This document shows, piece after piece, positions 45,001 to 59,400 of a DNA stretch of 64,000 nucleotides. The notes beneath the pieces were generated by a model that saw only the letters and a program-made list of their open reading frames with translations, searched no databases and was not told where the DNA came from. Positions within the stretch are counted from its first letter, which is position 1. Each line of letters opens with the position of its first letter. The stretch spans positions 49,712,093-49,776,092 of the forward strand of contig NC_037669.1 in the NCBI RefSeq assembly GCF_003255815.1, read 5' to 3'. Source of the stretch: Theropithecus gelada. Its lineage: Eukaryota; Chordata; Mammalia; Primates; Cercopithecidae. A program made the position numbers and the translations under genes.

Positions 45001-48000
45001 CCATTAACGAATCTTTCCTCTCACATAGGACATTATCTGCCCAGTGACAGGCACTGGGTTATGCAGCTTACTTTTTTGAATAATTATAGTACCATCTACC
45101 TACTTTCACGTTTCTGGGATGATAAAAATTCTCTAAAATTTATTGTGATGATTGTACAACTCTTAAAATCCTAAAAACCACTGAATTTGCTTTAAATGGT
45201 GTATGTATGTGAATTATATCTCAATAAACCTATTTATCATGCCACACACACTTAGTTGAACTATCTAATCTTACGTATCTGTGTTTTTGTTTTTTTGTGG
45301 TTTTTTTTTGAGACAGAGACTCACTGGGTCGCCCAGGCTGGAGTCCAGGGCTCCATCATGGCTCACTGCATTCCAGGCTCAAGTGATCCTCCTCAGTAGC
45401 TGAGGCTACTGGTGCACACCATCACACCTCGCTAATTTTTGTATTTTTTGTAGAAACAGGGTCCTTTTTTGCCCAGGCTGGTCTCGAACTCCTGGGCTCA
45501 AGTGACCCGCCCATCTCAGCCTCCCAGAGTGATGGGATTACAGGCGTGAGCTACTATACTTGCCTACATATCCTTTAACCATCTAATGATAACAGTCATT
45601 AATATAATAAAATATTTTCTGTCCATGAAATGGGTAATTATTCCTTTATTTATTAATTATTCCCTTGTGATTTATTAAATTTTCATGTTTATGATCTTGT
45701 TCACCTTTCACAAAAGCCTTGTGAAGTAATGATCCTTTTTCCCATTTATAGATGAGGAAACTGGAGCTCTAAGAAGGAAAGCGAAATTCACCCAGGCTTA
45801 TCTACTGTACCTTTTTAGTGCCGTTATAGAAGATGTCTCTTTGAATAAGGAAAGTCCTACAACTGTGCTGTCCATTCAGTAGCCACCAGTCATGGGCTAC
45901 TTAGTTTAAATAGATTAAAATGAAATAAAATTAAAAGTCACTTCTGTACCACACACTAACTACATTTTAAATGTTCTATGTCCACTTGTGGCTATTTGCT
46001 ACTGTATTGGAGAATGGAGAAAATTGCTTTAAAAATAATACTATACAGCCGGGCGTGGTGGCTCACGCCTGTAATTCCCCAGCACTTTGGGAGGTTGAGG
46101 CGGGTAGATCACAACGTCAGGAGTTCAAGACCAGCCTGGCCAATATGGTGACACCCTGTATCTACTAAAAATACAAAAAATTTAGCCAGGCATGGTGGCA
46201 CATGCCTGTAATCCCAGGTACTCAGGAGGCTGAGGCAGGAGAATTGCTTGAATCCGGGAGGCGGAGGTTGCAGTGGGCCAAGATTGCACCATTGCCCTCC
46301 AGCCTGGGTGACAGAGTGAGACTCTGTCTCAAAAAAAAAAAAAGAATAATACTATACATATGTAATTATGAGATACATATGAAAGCCAATCCAAAACACG
46401 AAGGAGAAATTTTGGACACATGAATTCTTATTAGCTTTGTTTCATGATTGCCCATGTGAGATTACTGGGGTGATTTTCTGATTAAGTTGCCAGTTGCAGC
46501 AACTGAAGACAGTCACAAATTGTAGAAGGTCAAGTGAATGGCAAATTTTGTAAGTTAATATTTATTTATGATAGCTTGTTTGTGATACCTTGTTTCATGA
46601 TTGCCAATGTGAGATTACTAGGGATTTTCTGATTAAGTTGCCAGTTGCAGTAACTGAAGTTACAAATTGTAGGTTAAATGAATGGCAAATTTTAGTAGTT
46701 AATATTTATGGTCACCCCTAAGAATTCTAAACTAAAGTTTAATTAGATGTTAGAGTATGATTAGGGTAGAAAAGACATGTGGATGGTTAAGAGTATAGCA
46801 TGTGTGGCCAGGTGCAGTGGCTCACCTGTAATCCCAGCACTTTGGGAGGCCAAGGCAGGTAGATCACATGAGGCCAGGAGTTTGAGACCAGTTTGGCCAA
46901 TGTGGTGAAACTCTGTCTCTACTAAAAATACAAAAATTAGCCGGGCTTGGTGGCACATGTGTGTAATCCAAGTTACTTGGGAGACTGAGGCATGAGAATC
47001 GCTTGAACCTGGGAGGTGGGGATTGCAGTGAACCAAGAGATTTTGCCACTGCACTCCAACCAGGATGACAGGGTGAGACTCTGTCTCAAAAATAAGTAAA
47101 TAGAAAGAGTATAATGTGGAGATGCTGATCGAAGGATACAAAATTTCAGTCGGGAGGAATAAGTCGAGAGATCTGTTGTACAAGGTGCTGATTTATAGTT
47201 TTTTGTTTGTTTGTTTTTCTGAGATGGAGTCTTCCTCTGTCACTGAGGCTGGAGTGTGCTGCTGTGATCTCGGCTCACTGCAACCTTTGCCTCTGGGTTC
47301 AATTCTCGTGCCTCAGCAACCTGAGTAGCTGGGACTACAGGCGTGCACCACCATGCCCAGCTAATTTTTGTATTTTTGGTAGAGACAGGGTTTTACCATG
47401 TTGGTCAGACTGGTCTTGAACTCCTGGCCTCAAATGTTCCACGCTCCTCGGCCTTCCAAAGTGCTGGGATTACAGGCATGAGCCACTGCACCTGGCCTGA
47501 TTATAGTTAATGAAAATATCTTGTATTCTTGGAAGTCAGTGAGAGTAGACTTTGTGTTGTCACCACAAAAAGTGATAAGTATATGAGGTAATGCATATGG
47601 TAATTAGCTAGTTTAGCCATTTCCCAATGTATAAATATTTTTTTTTTTTTTTTTTTGAGACGGAGTCACGCTCTGTCGCCCAGGCTGGAGTGCAGTGGCC
47701 GGATCTCAGCTCACTGCAAGCTCCGCCTCCCGGGTTCACGCCATTCTCCGGCCTCAGCCTCCCGAGTAGCTGGGACTACAGGCGCCCGCCACCTCACCCG
47801 GCTAGTTTTTTTTTTTTTTTTGTATTTCTTAATAGAGACGGGGTTTCACCGTGTTAGCCAGGATGGTCTCGATCTCCTGACCTCATGATCCGCCCATCTC
47901 GGCCTCCCAAAGTGCTGGGATTACAGGCTTGAGCCACCGCGCCCGGCCATAAATATTTCAAAACATGTTGTACACGGTGAATATATGCAATTTTTATTTG

Positions 48001-51000
48001 GCAATTAAATTTTTTTTTTAAAAGCATGGCATGTGACAAATTCTGTTACACTACAGTTTATAAGTGAATAGGTGATCATTGGGAAGGAGACATACATTGA
48101 GTGCCAGGAGGGTTGAGGGCAATGTTTCTGGAACAGGTGAGACTGAGCAGGGGATATTTCAGGTTACTCGGACAGTAAGCTTTTTGTGTTGCAGACATTT
48201 GTCCTGGGTTTTGGCTGCTGGACTGAGGAAGGTATCAGCTTAACTAGCTTCCACAAGGGAATCTATTAGCATTTACATTTTTTTGGCCATTTTGAGAATT
48301 GTCTTTATCCTGAGGAAAAACCATATTGTATCAAATTTATAAATTATAAAACAGTAAGATAATTCAAAAATTTTTAAATCGCCCATAATGTTACCACCCG
48401 GTTTATTTAACATTGGCATGAGAGTCAGTTAAGACTTTACAAATTTTAACTTACTTAATCATCGTAACAACTCTGTGAAGTACATACCGTTATTATTCCA
48501 TTTGATAATTGAGTACTCTTACAGTTACAGAGATGTTAAGTAATTTGTCCAGGGTTACACAGTGTGTGGCAGAATTGAAACTTGAGCACAGGCTGACTCC
48601 AGAGTCCATGCTCTTTACTGTACTCTCAGGTCTCTCATATGGTACTTGGTGGCCTCCGAAGGTCACGGATAACAATTCAGCAGATTTTCTTCCATTTGCT
48701 TTCCTGGTTTTTAAATTTTTGGTACGACTCTAAAATCTTAGGGTTTTTACTTGCTTTTGAAATTTTTTTTTTTTCTTTCTGAGATTGGTCTCACTCTGTC
48801 ACCCAAGCTGGAGTACAGTGGTGGGATCATAACTCACTGAAGCCTCCAGCTCCTGAGCTCAAGCCATCTTCCCGCCTTGGCCTCCCAAGGAGCTGGGATT
48901 ATAGGCGTACATGCCCATGCCTGGCTATTTTAATTTTTTTATTTTTTGGAGAGAGACGGGGTCTCGCTACGTTGACCAGCCTGCTTTTGAAATTCATTGG
49001 GATAAGTGGCAAGGTAGAGAGGCTCCCTCAGAGAAACTATAAGTCATTTGTCTCCCTCCCTTCCTTCCCTCTAGGTGCTGTGAGAAGCCATCTTTCCGAC
49101 TTCAAAAAACACCGAGCTGCTAGAATTGACCACTATGTTGTGGAAGTCAATAAATTAATAATCAGGTTAGAGAAGGTAAATTTTGTTGTCTTAAAACATT
49201 TTTTTCTGCAAATACACATTTGCTGGGAAAAAATAATCACATTTCTATCACATGTGTTGTGTATATCATATACAGCTGATGGTGGCAGAGAAACACCTTC
49301 TCTAGAGAGGTGCAGAGGATGTGGTGGACAGTTCTAGCCTGGGCCAGCATTCCTTAAGAGAATGGCCCAGGCTGACAAATTTGCCACATGCTCAGCTTCC
49401 CTTTTCCCACCTATGAATCCCACTCAGGTGCCAGAAAACCTTTCTTCCTTCAGATTCTTCTTTTGGGTGTCCCAGGCACAATCACCCAGTGAGGTGTAGT
49501 GTGTGATGGCAAACAAAGAAGCGGTGACCAGGTCTCACGGGTGTATTTTGATCCTGGATGTGCTTGTTGTGTGTAACCTGGATTGTGTGCTGGGCATAGT
49601 AGCAACCACAAGTACAGTTCTTTATGTGTACTTTGTAAGGCAGAAATATGTGGCCAGTTTTAGGGTCCAGGAGCACTGTGGAGAATGGAGAGTTTTCCAT
49701 TGCTTTCAGTCACTGCCCCTACCCATCCTTGCCTACCCCTGATTATTGCTAAAAGGGGTAACTGACAATAAAGAGATTAGAAGTGGGTCATAGGAAGGGA
49801 GGTAGGTTCTAGATATAAAACTAATACCCTGTCCCATGTGAAATTGCTTTTGTGATTTTGTGGAGTTGGGGATGACAGATGAGACTTGAGAAATCCAAAT
49901 GTGCTTATTTCCTGCTTGATGTATTGGAAAATGTGGAGCATATATACATCACCTGGTTAATTTCATTTGGCAATATTTTCTCCCGGTCAGCTCACTGCGT
50001 TTGACAGAACAAATACTGAATCTGCAAAGATTCGAGGTAACTTTAAAACTTTGCTCACATTCATCTTATTATCTTTTTTCCCTGACCAAAGCTCTCTTTA
50101 AAAATGGCCTGCTTTCTTGTTGGTTTGCTCTTCCCAAAGCAATAGAAAAGTCTGTGGTGCCTTGGGTCAACGACCAGGATGTCCCTTTCTGTCCAGACTG
50201 TGGGAATAAGTTCAGCATCCGGAACCGCCGCCACCACTGCCGCCTCTGCGGGTCTATTATGTGCAAGAAGTGTATGGAGCTCATCAGCCTTCCCTTGGCA
50301 AGTAGGTGACTTGGAGGTGGGGCCCTGGACCCTCATCTTCTTTTGGGTCTAGCTTATTTGCTAATCACCACTGGGACCGTGGAACCTTTTTGTTACATTA
50401 ATGGCTCATGGGAATCTTCATTCATTAAGTTGCTGATTCTGTGAAACCCACTACAGGCTGGGTACTATGCTAGGGGCAGATACAGTAGTCTATAACAGGG
50501 ATTGGCAAACTTTGTAAGGATCAGATAGTAGATAAATTTAAGTTTTGTGGGCCACATATGGTTGCTGTGACATTTTTTCTTTCTTTAAACAACCTTTTAA
50601 AAATGTGAATACTAGACTGGGCACAGTGGCTCACGCCTGTAATCACAGCACTCTGGGAGGCCGAGGCAGGTGGATCACTTGAGGTCAGGAGTTCGAGACC
50701 AGCCTGGCCAACATGTTGAAATCCTGTCTCTATAAAAATACAAAAATTAGCCTAGTGTGGTGGCATGTGCCTGTAGTCCCACCTACTCAGGAGGCTGAAG
50801 CAGGAGAATTGCTTGAACCTGGGAGGCGGAGGCTGCAGTGAGCTGAGATTGAGCCACTGCACTCCATCCTGGGCGACCGAGTGAGACTCCCATCTCAAAA
50901 TAAATAAAGAAATAAAATAGCAATGTGAAAATTATACTTAGTTTGAGAGCCATATAGAAACAGCCTGCAGGCTGGACTTGGCTCACAGGTCATCTTTTGC

Positions 51001-54000
51001 CCATTTCTGGCCTATAAGCCTATAAGGCATTGTTCATTCTCCCAAGGAGTCTAGCATCTAGCAGGGGGCATAAACTCACAAATAAATAATTGCTTTCTAA
51101 AGAGAGATGTACAGTGAAAGAGATTGTGTCAGGCACTCAGGAGAGGCTGACCAACTCTTTGTCTGCTCTGCTTGGAAGTGGCAAGTGTGATTTTGAGAAG
51201 AGGGTCTTGAATATAAACAGTGGGCTAGTCCCTTCCTGTGGGATAAGTCACACACAACTCACTGTCATATAGAAAAGACGAATATAATATGAGAGATGCT
51301 GAGTGCTGTGGGTTCAGGGACAGTGAGAGCATGGATGCTTAGGGCTGGGAGGTGATGTTCGAAAAGAGCCTTAAAAGATGAGTAGGATTGCAAAAGAGAT
51401 GGAGAAAGGACATTTTAGGTAGAATGAACAGCAGGAGCAAAGGCATGGAATTCTGGAAAGCCCAGGGTAGGTTAATAGAGGAGCAAATAGAATAGTTGGG
51501 GGTGTGTGGAGGACAAAGTTTAGGTGGAACCCGATCCTCCAGGACTTTGCAACCAAGCTGAGTAGAAGTTGCTGAAGATGATCTCATTGGCTTCTGGGAA
51601 GTTTGGGATAAATTTACACTAGAGAGTTCTGCTGACTGTGCATGCTGTTGGCCATGGGGTGTCTGGATAATGTGGGGACAAAAACAGATGCTTCTTCTGT
51701 CCAACTCTCACATATACCAGGTCACTTTACCTTGATACTTCCTCCCTGAGACCAACTCCCTGTCTCATGTACATAAGACTATAAGCAGCCTTTTTGGGAC
51801 ACTATTCATCCTTCTTCTCTTGAGCTCTTTAGCCAGCATTTACTGGGCAGCTGCTGTGGGGTGGCCCTGCTGGATATGTTAAGGGTACAAGTGTGAGTAA
51901 GACACAGTTTGTACCCACAAAGAGTCATAGGTTCCTAGGGCAGCTCTGGGGTGTACATGTAACTGTACACAGGGAGAAGAGTGGAAAGTGCTCCAAAATG
52001 GGCAATGTGGTGGGAACTGATGGGAAGGATGGATAGTTTTTGCCTCAGGGAATTGGAAAAGGCTTTCCTGGAGGACCTGCCATTCAGAGAGGATAGGAGC
52101 CAGATGTTTGGGAATAGGGAGAAGGCTGTGGAGGAAAATCTCCCGGGAGAATGTTTGTTGTGTTGGAGGCACAAGGCAAATGGAAGAGAGTGGCAGGTGG
52201 AAAGGCAAGGTTGTTTGGATTTGGAGGGGCAGCAGTGGAGTCCTTTCCCACCAGAGTCTGACACCAGGAAGGCAGAGGGGCAGTACTTGCCCACAGCTGG
52301 AGCCTGATCTTGTTACTCTCTAAATCAAACACCTGTGGACTGCCGCCTTGAGGTCGTGGGTATGGTAATTGGATGCTGTGGGGGTCATTGCTGCCTGTTG
52401 GTGTTGTGGTTACAGACAAGCTCACCAGTGCCAGCAAGGAGTCCCTGAGCACCCACACCAGCCCCAGCCAGTCACCCAACAGTGTCCATGGCTCCCGCCG
52501 AGGCAGCATCAGCAGCATGAGCAGTGTCAGCTCGGTCCTGGATGAGAAGGACGATGACCGGATCCGCTGCTGTACACACTGCAAGGACACGCTGCTCAAG
52601 AGAGAGCAGCAGATTGATGAGAAGGAGCACACACCCGACATCGTGAAGCTCTACGAGGTGATTCGTGCTGTCTGGTCTTGGGTCTAATTTCTTAGGCAGA
52701 TTTTGGCTGTTTGTTATGTACACTCCTGCAGATTCTGGAGAATGCTTTGGGAAGTTGTTCGTTTGAATTATTTGTAGTTCCTGTTAAAGGCCCATGTTAT
52801 GATTTCCCAGCTAGGGCCCTGTGTGAGTCAGAGTCATCCTGGGTGTGTTGCAGCAAACTTGTTTCAAGTGGCCTTCCTTGGCTACTTGAAAGCAGGAGGG
52901 TGGAGGCTTTGGTGGCCCAGAGGCAAGAGGAGGAAGGGCAGTTGCCACGTGGTGTAGACAGGTTCGGTGGGGAGAGCAGAAGCTAGAGATGTTCATAAAC
53001 AGTGGGCCAGAAGAATCCCGGGAAACTCACTTGGGAGTGTTAGACTCCCAAGTCTAAGAGTGTTTCCAAGTTTTAGAAAGTTCTACAAGTTTTCAGACTT
53101 TACCAGTTTACTGAGTGTCCCCTTCTAAGTTTGTCCAAATGCCTCAGCTGTCATTACTATGAGCGATCCCACAGCCCCCCTACTAGATGCATACTCTGAG
53201 AGGAAATAGTGTGCAAAGACTATCTGGGAGTGAGACTGGCTTGGTCCCTTAATGGCCAGGTGAGACCTGTGAGCTGAGGAGGACTAGCCAGGTGGACTGG
53301 GTGGGCAGGCAGTAAGAGATGCAGGGAAGAGATCAGCCCAGGCAGAGGAAGCAGCTTGTGCAACATTCTGAACAGAGGAAGATATATTTTTGTCTGATGA
53401 CCACTGAATAGTCATTGTTAGCAGTTCTGCAGGTCATAATGGCAGTGTTTCTGGAATCCCCATGTAAATACTCAGGCTACTAGAAATGGTGTTAATTAAG
53501 CCCCATGTTGGGTTGCAGATGTAGCCATTCTCCATCCTTTGTGTGGAGTTCATGACCTGGTATCTCATTTCTGTGAATACCCACTGTGCTTGTGCCACTT
53601 CCTCTTTTGAAGTGAGCCCTGGCAATGCCTTGTGCTGGTTTCCTAATGTTGCCTGGCATCACTTGGCAGAGAAAGAAAGTAGCAGCTAATTCCTTTTTGT
53701 CTTGGTAGACACCTCGGCTTGTGCCCTGGAAGCCTTACTCCTCTCAAAAACATCTGGCCGGGTGTGGTGGCTCACTCTTATAATCCCAGCACTTTGGGAG
53801 GCCAAGGTGGGCACATCACTTGAGGCCAGGAGTTCGAGACCAGCCTGGCCAACATGGCAAAACCTTGTCTCTACTAAAAATATAAAAATTAGCCGGGCGT
53901 GGTGGCGGTACACCTGTAATTCCAGCTACTCAGGAGGCCGAGGCATGAGAATCACTTGAGTCCAGGAGGCAGAGGTTGCAGTGAGCGGAGATTACGCCAT

Positions 54001-56396
54001 TGTACTCCAGCTTGGGTGACAGAACAAAACTCCTCAAAAAACAAAACAAAACAAAACATCTGGTCAGAAGCTCCATTCTCTCTTTCTTTCCTTCCTACAA
54101 AATTTTCTGCTTGGAAAGTAGGTCTATAAATCAGGAAATTGATAACAACAATTAATATGTTGGAAAAGTGAACATTTATATATCTCCATTGATGGAGCCT
54201 AGCTTCTGGGTAGGCTTTTCTGTATCTTGAGCATACCACTTACCGCTTTGTTTTTGTTCTTAGAAATTACGACTTTGCATGGAGAAAGTTGACCAGAAAG
54301 CTCCAGAATACATCAGGATGGCAGCATCATTAAAGTAAGCTATTCATCTATGTTTTTCTAATCCAGTGGTGACTGTTTTCTGGCATCTTAGGTCAGTTCT
54401 CCAGTAGCCAAAAATGAAAATCTTAACTTCAACTGTGCTTTTTTTCTGAGACCAGCTGAAGTTGGTTTTTTTCCACTTTTGGCTGTTATGAAGAGAATCA
54501 CCTTCATGTCTGTCTTTTAGTGGGGTACATGTTACCATCACATGAGCTTGTAAAAAGATAGCCACATTCAGTTGACCTTGGCTATTCTGACTGAGCAGGT
54601 TTGGGAAGGGCCTCAGACAATAGGTACTGCTGCTGAGTGCAGCATCTGGACAGAGCAGAGGAAGGGCAGTGGGTCTCATGCTCATGCCTGGGTAGACGCC
54701 ACTTGAGTGTCACATTGAGGTGTCAGGGCTTAAAGTAGGCATGTCCATTAGAGCAGGGGCTGGCAGACTGCAGCCCATGGGCCAAATGTATCCTGACATC
54801 TGCTTTTTTTTTGTTTTTGAGACAGAGTCTCACTGTTGACAGGCTGGAGTGCAGTGACGTGATCTCGGCTCACTGCGACCTCCACCTCCCGGGTTCAAGT
54901 GATTCTCCTGCCTCAGTCTCTCAAGTAGCTGGGACTACAGGCACACACCACCACGCCCAGCTAATATATATATATATATATTTTTTTTTTTTTGGCAGGG
55001 GGAGGGATAGAGTCTTGCTCTGTCGCCCAGGCTGGAGTGCAGTGGCGCAATCTCGGCTCACTGCAACCTCCACCTCCTGAATTCAAGCAATTTCCCTGCC
55101 TCAGCCTCCCGCGTAGCTGGGATTACAGGCGCACGCCAACATGCCCTGCTAATTTTTTTATATTTTTAGTAGAGACAGGGTTTCACCATGTTGGCCAGGA
55201 TGGTCTTGATCTCTTGACCTCATGATCCACCCACCTCAGCTTCCCAAAGTGCTGGGATTACAGGCGTGAGCCACTGCCCTTGGCCAACATCTGCTTCTTT
55301 TTTAAAATCGAGATGTAGTTCATACACTATAAACTTTACCCTTTTAAAGTGTACAGTTCGGTGGTTTTTAGTGTATTCACAAAATTATGCGAACATTACC
55401 ACTGTCTTCATTCTAAATATTTTCATCACCCCAATAGGAAACCCCATACATTAGCAGCCACTGCCCTTTCCCTATCTCCCTGGACACCACTAATCTGTTT
55501 CCTGTCTCTATGGATTTGTTTGTTTTTGACATTTCATATAAATAGAATCATAAATATAAAATCTCTCTTGTCTGGCTTCTTTCACAAAGTGTAATGTTTT
55601 TAAGATTCATCCATGTTGTTGCATATATCAGTACTTCATTGCATCTGTATGAATGCGTTGTGTGGATACTTGTGACATTTTGTTGATCCATCAGTTGTTG
55701 AACATTTGGTATTTTTCCACTTTTGGCTGTCATAAATAATGCTTCTGTAATATTTGTGTACAAGTTTTTATGGTTTTTGTGTAGACATGTTTTCATTTCT
55801 CTCGGGTAGGTACCTAGGAGTGGAATTGCTGGGTTTTATGCTAACTATATATTACCATAGAGTAACATTCCATAGAGGAGTTGCTAAATCGTTTTCTAGA
55901 ATGACTGCACTATTTTGCATTCCCACTAGCAGTGTATGAGGGTTTCACTTTCTTTTTAGCCTTACCAATACTAGTTATTGCCACCTGTTTGCATAAAGTT
56001 TTATTGGAACACAGCCATGCCCATGTTTGATTACTGGTTGTAGCTGCTTTTGCACCACCACGACAGAGTTGAATAGCAACAACAGAGACTTTGTGGCCTG
56101 CAAAGCTGAAAACATTTATGATTTGGCTCCTTATGGAAAAAATTTGCTGATCCCTGTTTAAGGGCATGGCTTTTTCTGAAGCTTAGTGTTTGTGACCTAG
56201 AAGTTGAAGTGCTAACTACTAGAGTCAGATCCCAGCAGTGTTTTCCCAACCTAGAGGAAAAGAATTAATTATGGTATCCAGTGTTATTAATTTCAGAGTT
56301 TTCTGACTTTGTCTTAAACCTGTGTTGCCTCTCTGCCACATTTAAAGCAATGCATGTAGCAGTAGATGTGCCTTGTTTAAAACAAAACCATGTATA

Positions 56397-56429
<33 letters not shown>

Positions 56430-59400
56430 CTTTTCTTTTTCTTGAGACCAAGTTTTGTTCTGCGTCTAGGCTGGAATGCAGTGTGCGACCTTGGCTCACT
56501 GCAACCTCCGCCTCCTGGTTCAAGCGATTCTCCTGCCTCAGCCTCCTGAGTAGCTGGGATTACAGGCACCCACTATGATGTCTGGCTAATTTTTGTATTT
56601 TTAGTAGAGATGGGGTTTCATCGTGTTGGCCAGGCTGGTCTCGAACCTCCTTGGGTACCTTCGAGCGAGAAAAGCCAAGTAGTTTTCTGCTTTTAATGTA
56701 ACCAACTGATTTAGTAAACCACTTCTTACATCTTGTTAGAGGCAGTGGAATTGTTTAGAGAAAGTAGGCCAGAGTAAATTCAGCCGCATTTGTTTTGGTG
56801 ATGAGCATAAGGGCTAGTCCTTGGAGGCGTCAACCTGAGTCTGTCCCTATTGTGTCTGCAAATCGAAACGTCACTTCCACTTGATTCATCATTCCAAGAG
56901 ATGGACACTGCATTATATCCAAAAGTCTGAAATGCCACCTTTAGAGAATTACCTGCCTTTGTGAGGCCTTACACCTTTAGCGTCCTTCTACACTATGCTG
57001 GCCAGTCTGCACTATGAAACTTAGGTCACGTGTCTCTGTGGTTTCTCCTTAGTGCTGGGGAGACAACCTACAGTCTGGAACATGCCAGTGACCTTCGAGT
57101 GGAAGTGCAGAAAGTGTATGAGCTGATAGACGCTTTAAGGTAAGGTCCATTAAGTGGTATCCTGCCCGCTGGTGGAATGGAGAAGATGCTGTTCTAATGA
57201 AATGGCGAAAGTAGACCTGCACTCACTCACACTTCTGGTGATGGGGCAGTGGGTGAGGAGGAGGGCAAGGAAGGGGCCAACTCTGGCACTTAATGCATCT
57301 CAGTGACTTTTGTTTCATTAAGGATTTCTAATGTTTGTTATTGTTAAAGAAAGAGGAGCTAGTTATTGACACCTATCATGTGCTAGTCACTGGCTGTTTT
57401 CTCTAGAATAGCTCATTTATTCTGAAGTTACCCTGTGAGGTAGGGATTAACATCCTGTGTCAAAGGTGAGGAATCATGTCACAGATAGCAAAAGTTGCGG
57501 AGCAAAGATAGAAACTTGGGTTCTTTCTTTGTGTCTGTGCTCAAGTCCACAACTGCTTTTTAACTGTGGACTGGCCATTGGGGTTAAATTAGCCCTTTGA
57601 TTTATGGGAAGTACAGTGACTCAGAGGGAGAATGAGATGAGGCGCTTTTGTCCATCCAGACATACAGCATGGGCTACGTAGTTGCAGGGCCTGGTACAAA
57701 GTGAAAATGCATGTCCCCTGTCCAAAAATTATTAAGAATAAAGACACTAACAGCAGAGCATTAAACTAAGCATAGGGCTCTTTGAAGTGCCAGTCCTTTC
57801 TAGTTGCATAGGTTGCTCACCTGTGAAGCTGGCTCTGCATGTGTAGTCAGTCCCTCCATGACAGTGTTGTGCGCCCTGTGCTGAGGCCTGTGTAGGGCCA
57901 AAGGGTAAGAAATGGGCTTTGCCTTCAAGGAAACTTCGATGGAGTCACTTGCCCATCTTTACACACCTTCCTGGCATGAAAGCCTGGCAACTCCAGATGT
58001 TATACTTTTCACCCTTGTTTCTGAAGCTGGCAGTGCTCATTATATTCATGTGTTTGTTCCAATTCAGTAAGAAGATCTTAACCTTGGGCTTGAACCAGGA
58101 CCCTCCACCACATCCAAGCAATTTGCGGTTGCAGAGAATGATCAGATACTCAGCTACACTTTTTGTGCAGGTAAAGCCATCCTGGGTTGGCATAAATGTC
58201 ATGCTTGGCCTGTCCTGCTCTTTTGCTTCCCCAGAGGCAGATCCATGCCAGTGACTTGTTTACTTCCTATTTATACATTGTATTATTTTTTGAAATTATG
58301 AATGCATGATGCCACACTTAGAGAAAAATCTGGATTTCAGAGAAGACTAAAACTACTTTTAATCCTATGTCCCCATTACAATCACTCATTATTCTGGTAT
58401 GTTTTCTTTTTTCCTGTTTGTATTTTTTATATACAGTATTTACAATAGTGCATATTGACTATATATGCCATTCTTTAACCGTTTTCCTTTAGTTGAGCAT
58501 TTGATAGACTAATTTTTTGCTGCTGTTAATTGTTGCCGTGATAGTAATACTGGTACTTAGTATTTCTTCCTTAGGATAATCTCCTAAGAGACTTCCTGAG
58601 CCATCAGCTGGGAGGAAACAGCTGATTAAGGGCAGACTAACCTAAGTGGTTAGGTCTGAATTGTGTCTTTCTACCCGTGAAGGCCCCTTCTGAGAGAGTC
58701 ACAGTTAACCACCCTTGGGGCTCCCTGACAAAGAGATCTTTTTTTTTTCTTTTTTTTTTTTTTAATTAAAACAAAGTGTTTTTTTCTTTTTTTTTCTTTT
58801 ATTAAGTAGGGACAGGGTCTTACCATGTTGTCCAGGCTGGTCTCAAACTTTTGAGCTCAAGCAGTCTGCCCACCTCGGCCTCCAAAGTGCTGGGATTATA
58901 GGCATGAACCACACTGCCCCCAGCCAACAAAGAGATCTAATAGATGGAGTCCTGTTGGGTTAGTTTTCTGACTTTGTAATACAGAGAAGTAGGTCCTTCC
59001 TCACTTTGATTAGTGATTCTATTCAGCAATCATTTATTGAGCGCCTCTATATACCAGGTAGTGTTTTAGGTGCTGGATGTCCTATAGTGAACAAAAAAGA
59101 CCAGTGTTCTTGTTCTCATTAAGCTTGTGTTCTAAAGAAGGGGAGAGATCACAAACAACTAAAATATCTAGTATATAAGATAGCAAAAGTGCTGTGGAGA
59201 AATTTACAGCAAGGAAGTGTGGGAGAGAGGACTGGGATTGAGGTTTGCTAATAGGATGGGCAGGGACAAGACCTCATAGAGAAGCTAACATTGGAGCCAG
59301 GTGAATAACTGGGATATCTGATGTTGATCATTTCATGAGGAAAATGCAGGCCCATTTGGAGTTGACTCTCACCCAATATAAGAGTGTGCTCCTTTCCGGC

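Larger units (their letters stand above)
54750..56160. mobile_element. MER5A-like hAT element broken by L1 and Alu insertions
   Basis: The left end is GGGGCTGGCAGACTGCAGCC (54756 on); the right part (about 55990-56160) is TTTTATTGGAACACAGCC, GAATAGCAACAACAGAGAC and TTGCTGATCCCTG. Between them lie two antisense Alu parts and an L1 fragment. Confidence 0.6.

Noticed and set aside
50001..50309. Open reading through the 103-bp intron into the FYVE exon
   Set aside because: Intron length is not a multiple of three and the upstream frame would shift; the spliced frame is clearly the real one. Intron retention remains possible but unproductive.
52084..52641. 185-codon minus-strand open frame antisense to an RBSN exon
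   Set aside because: It overlaps the true FYVE-insert exon on the other strand; a shadow of coding composition.
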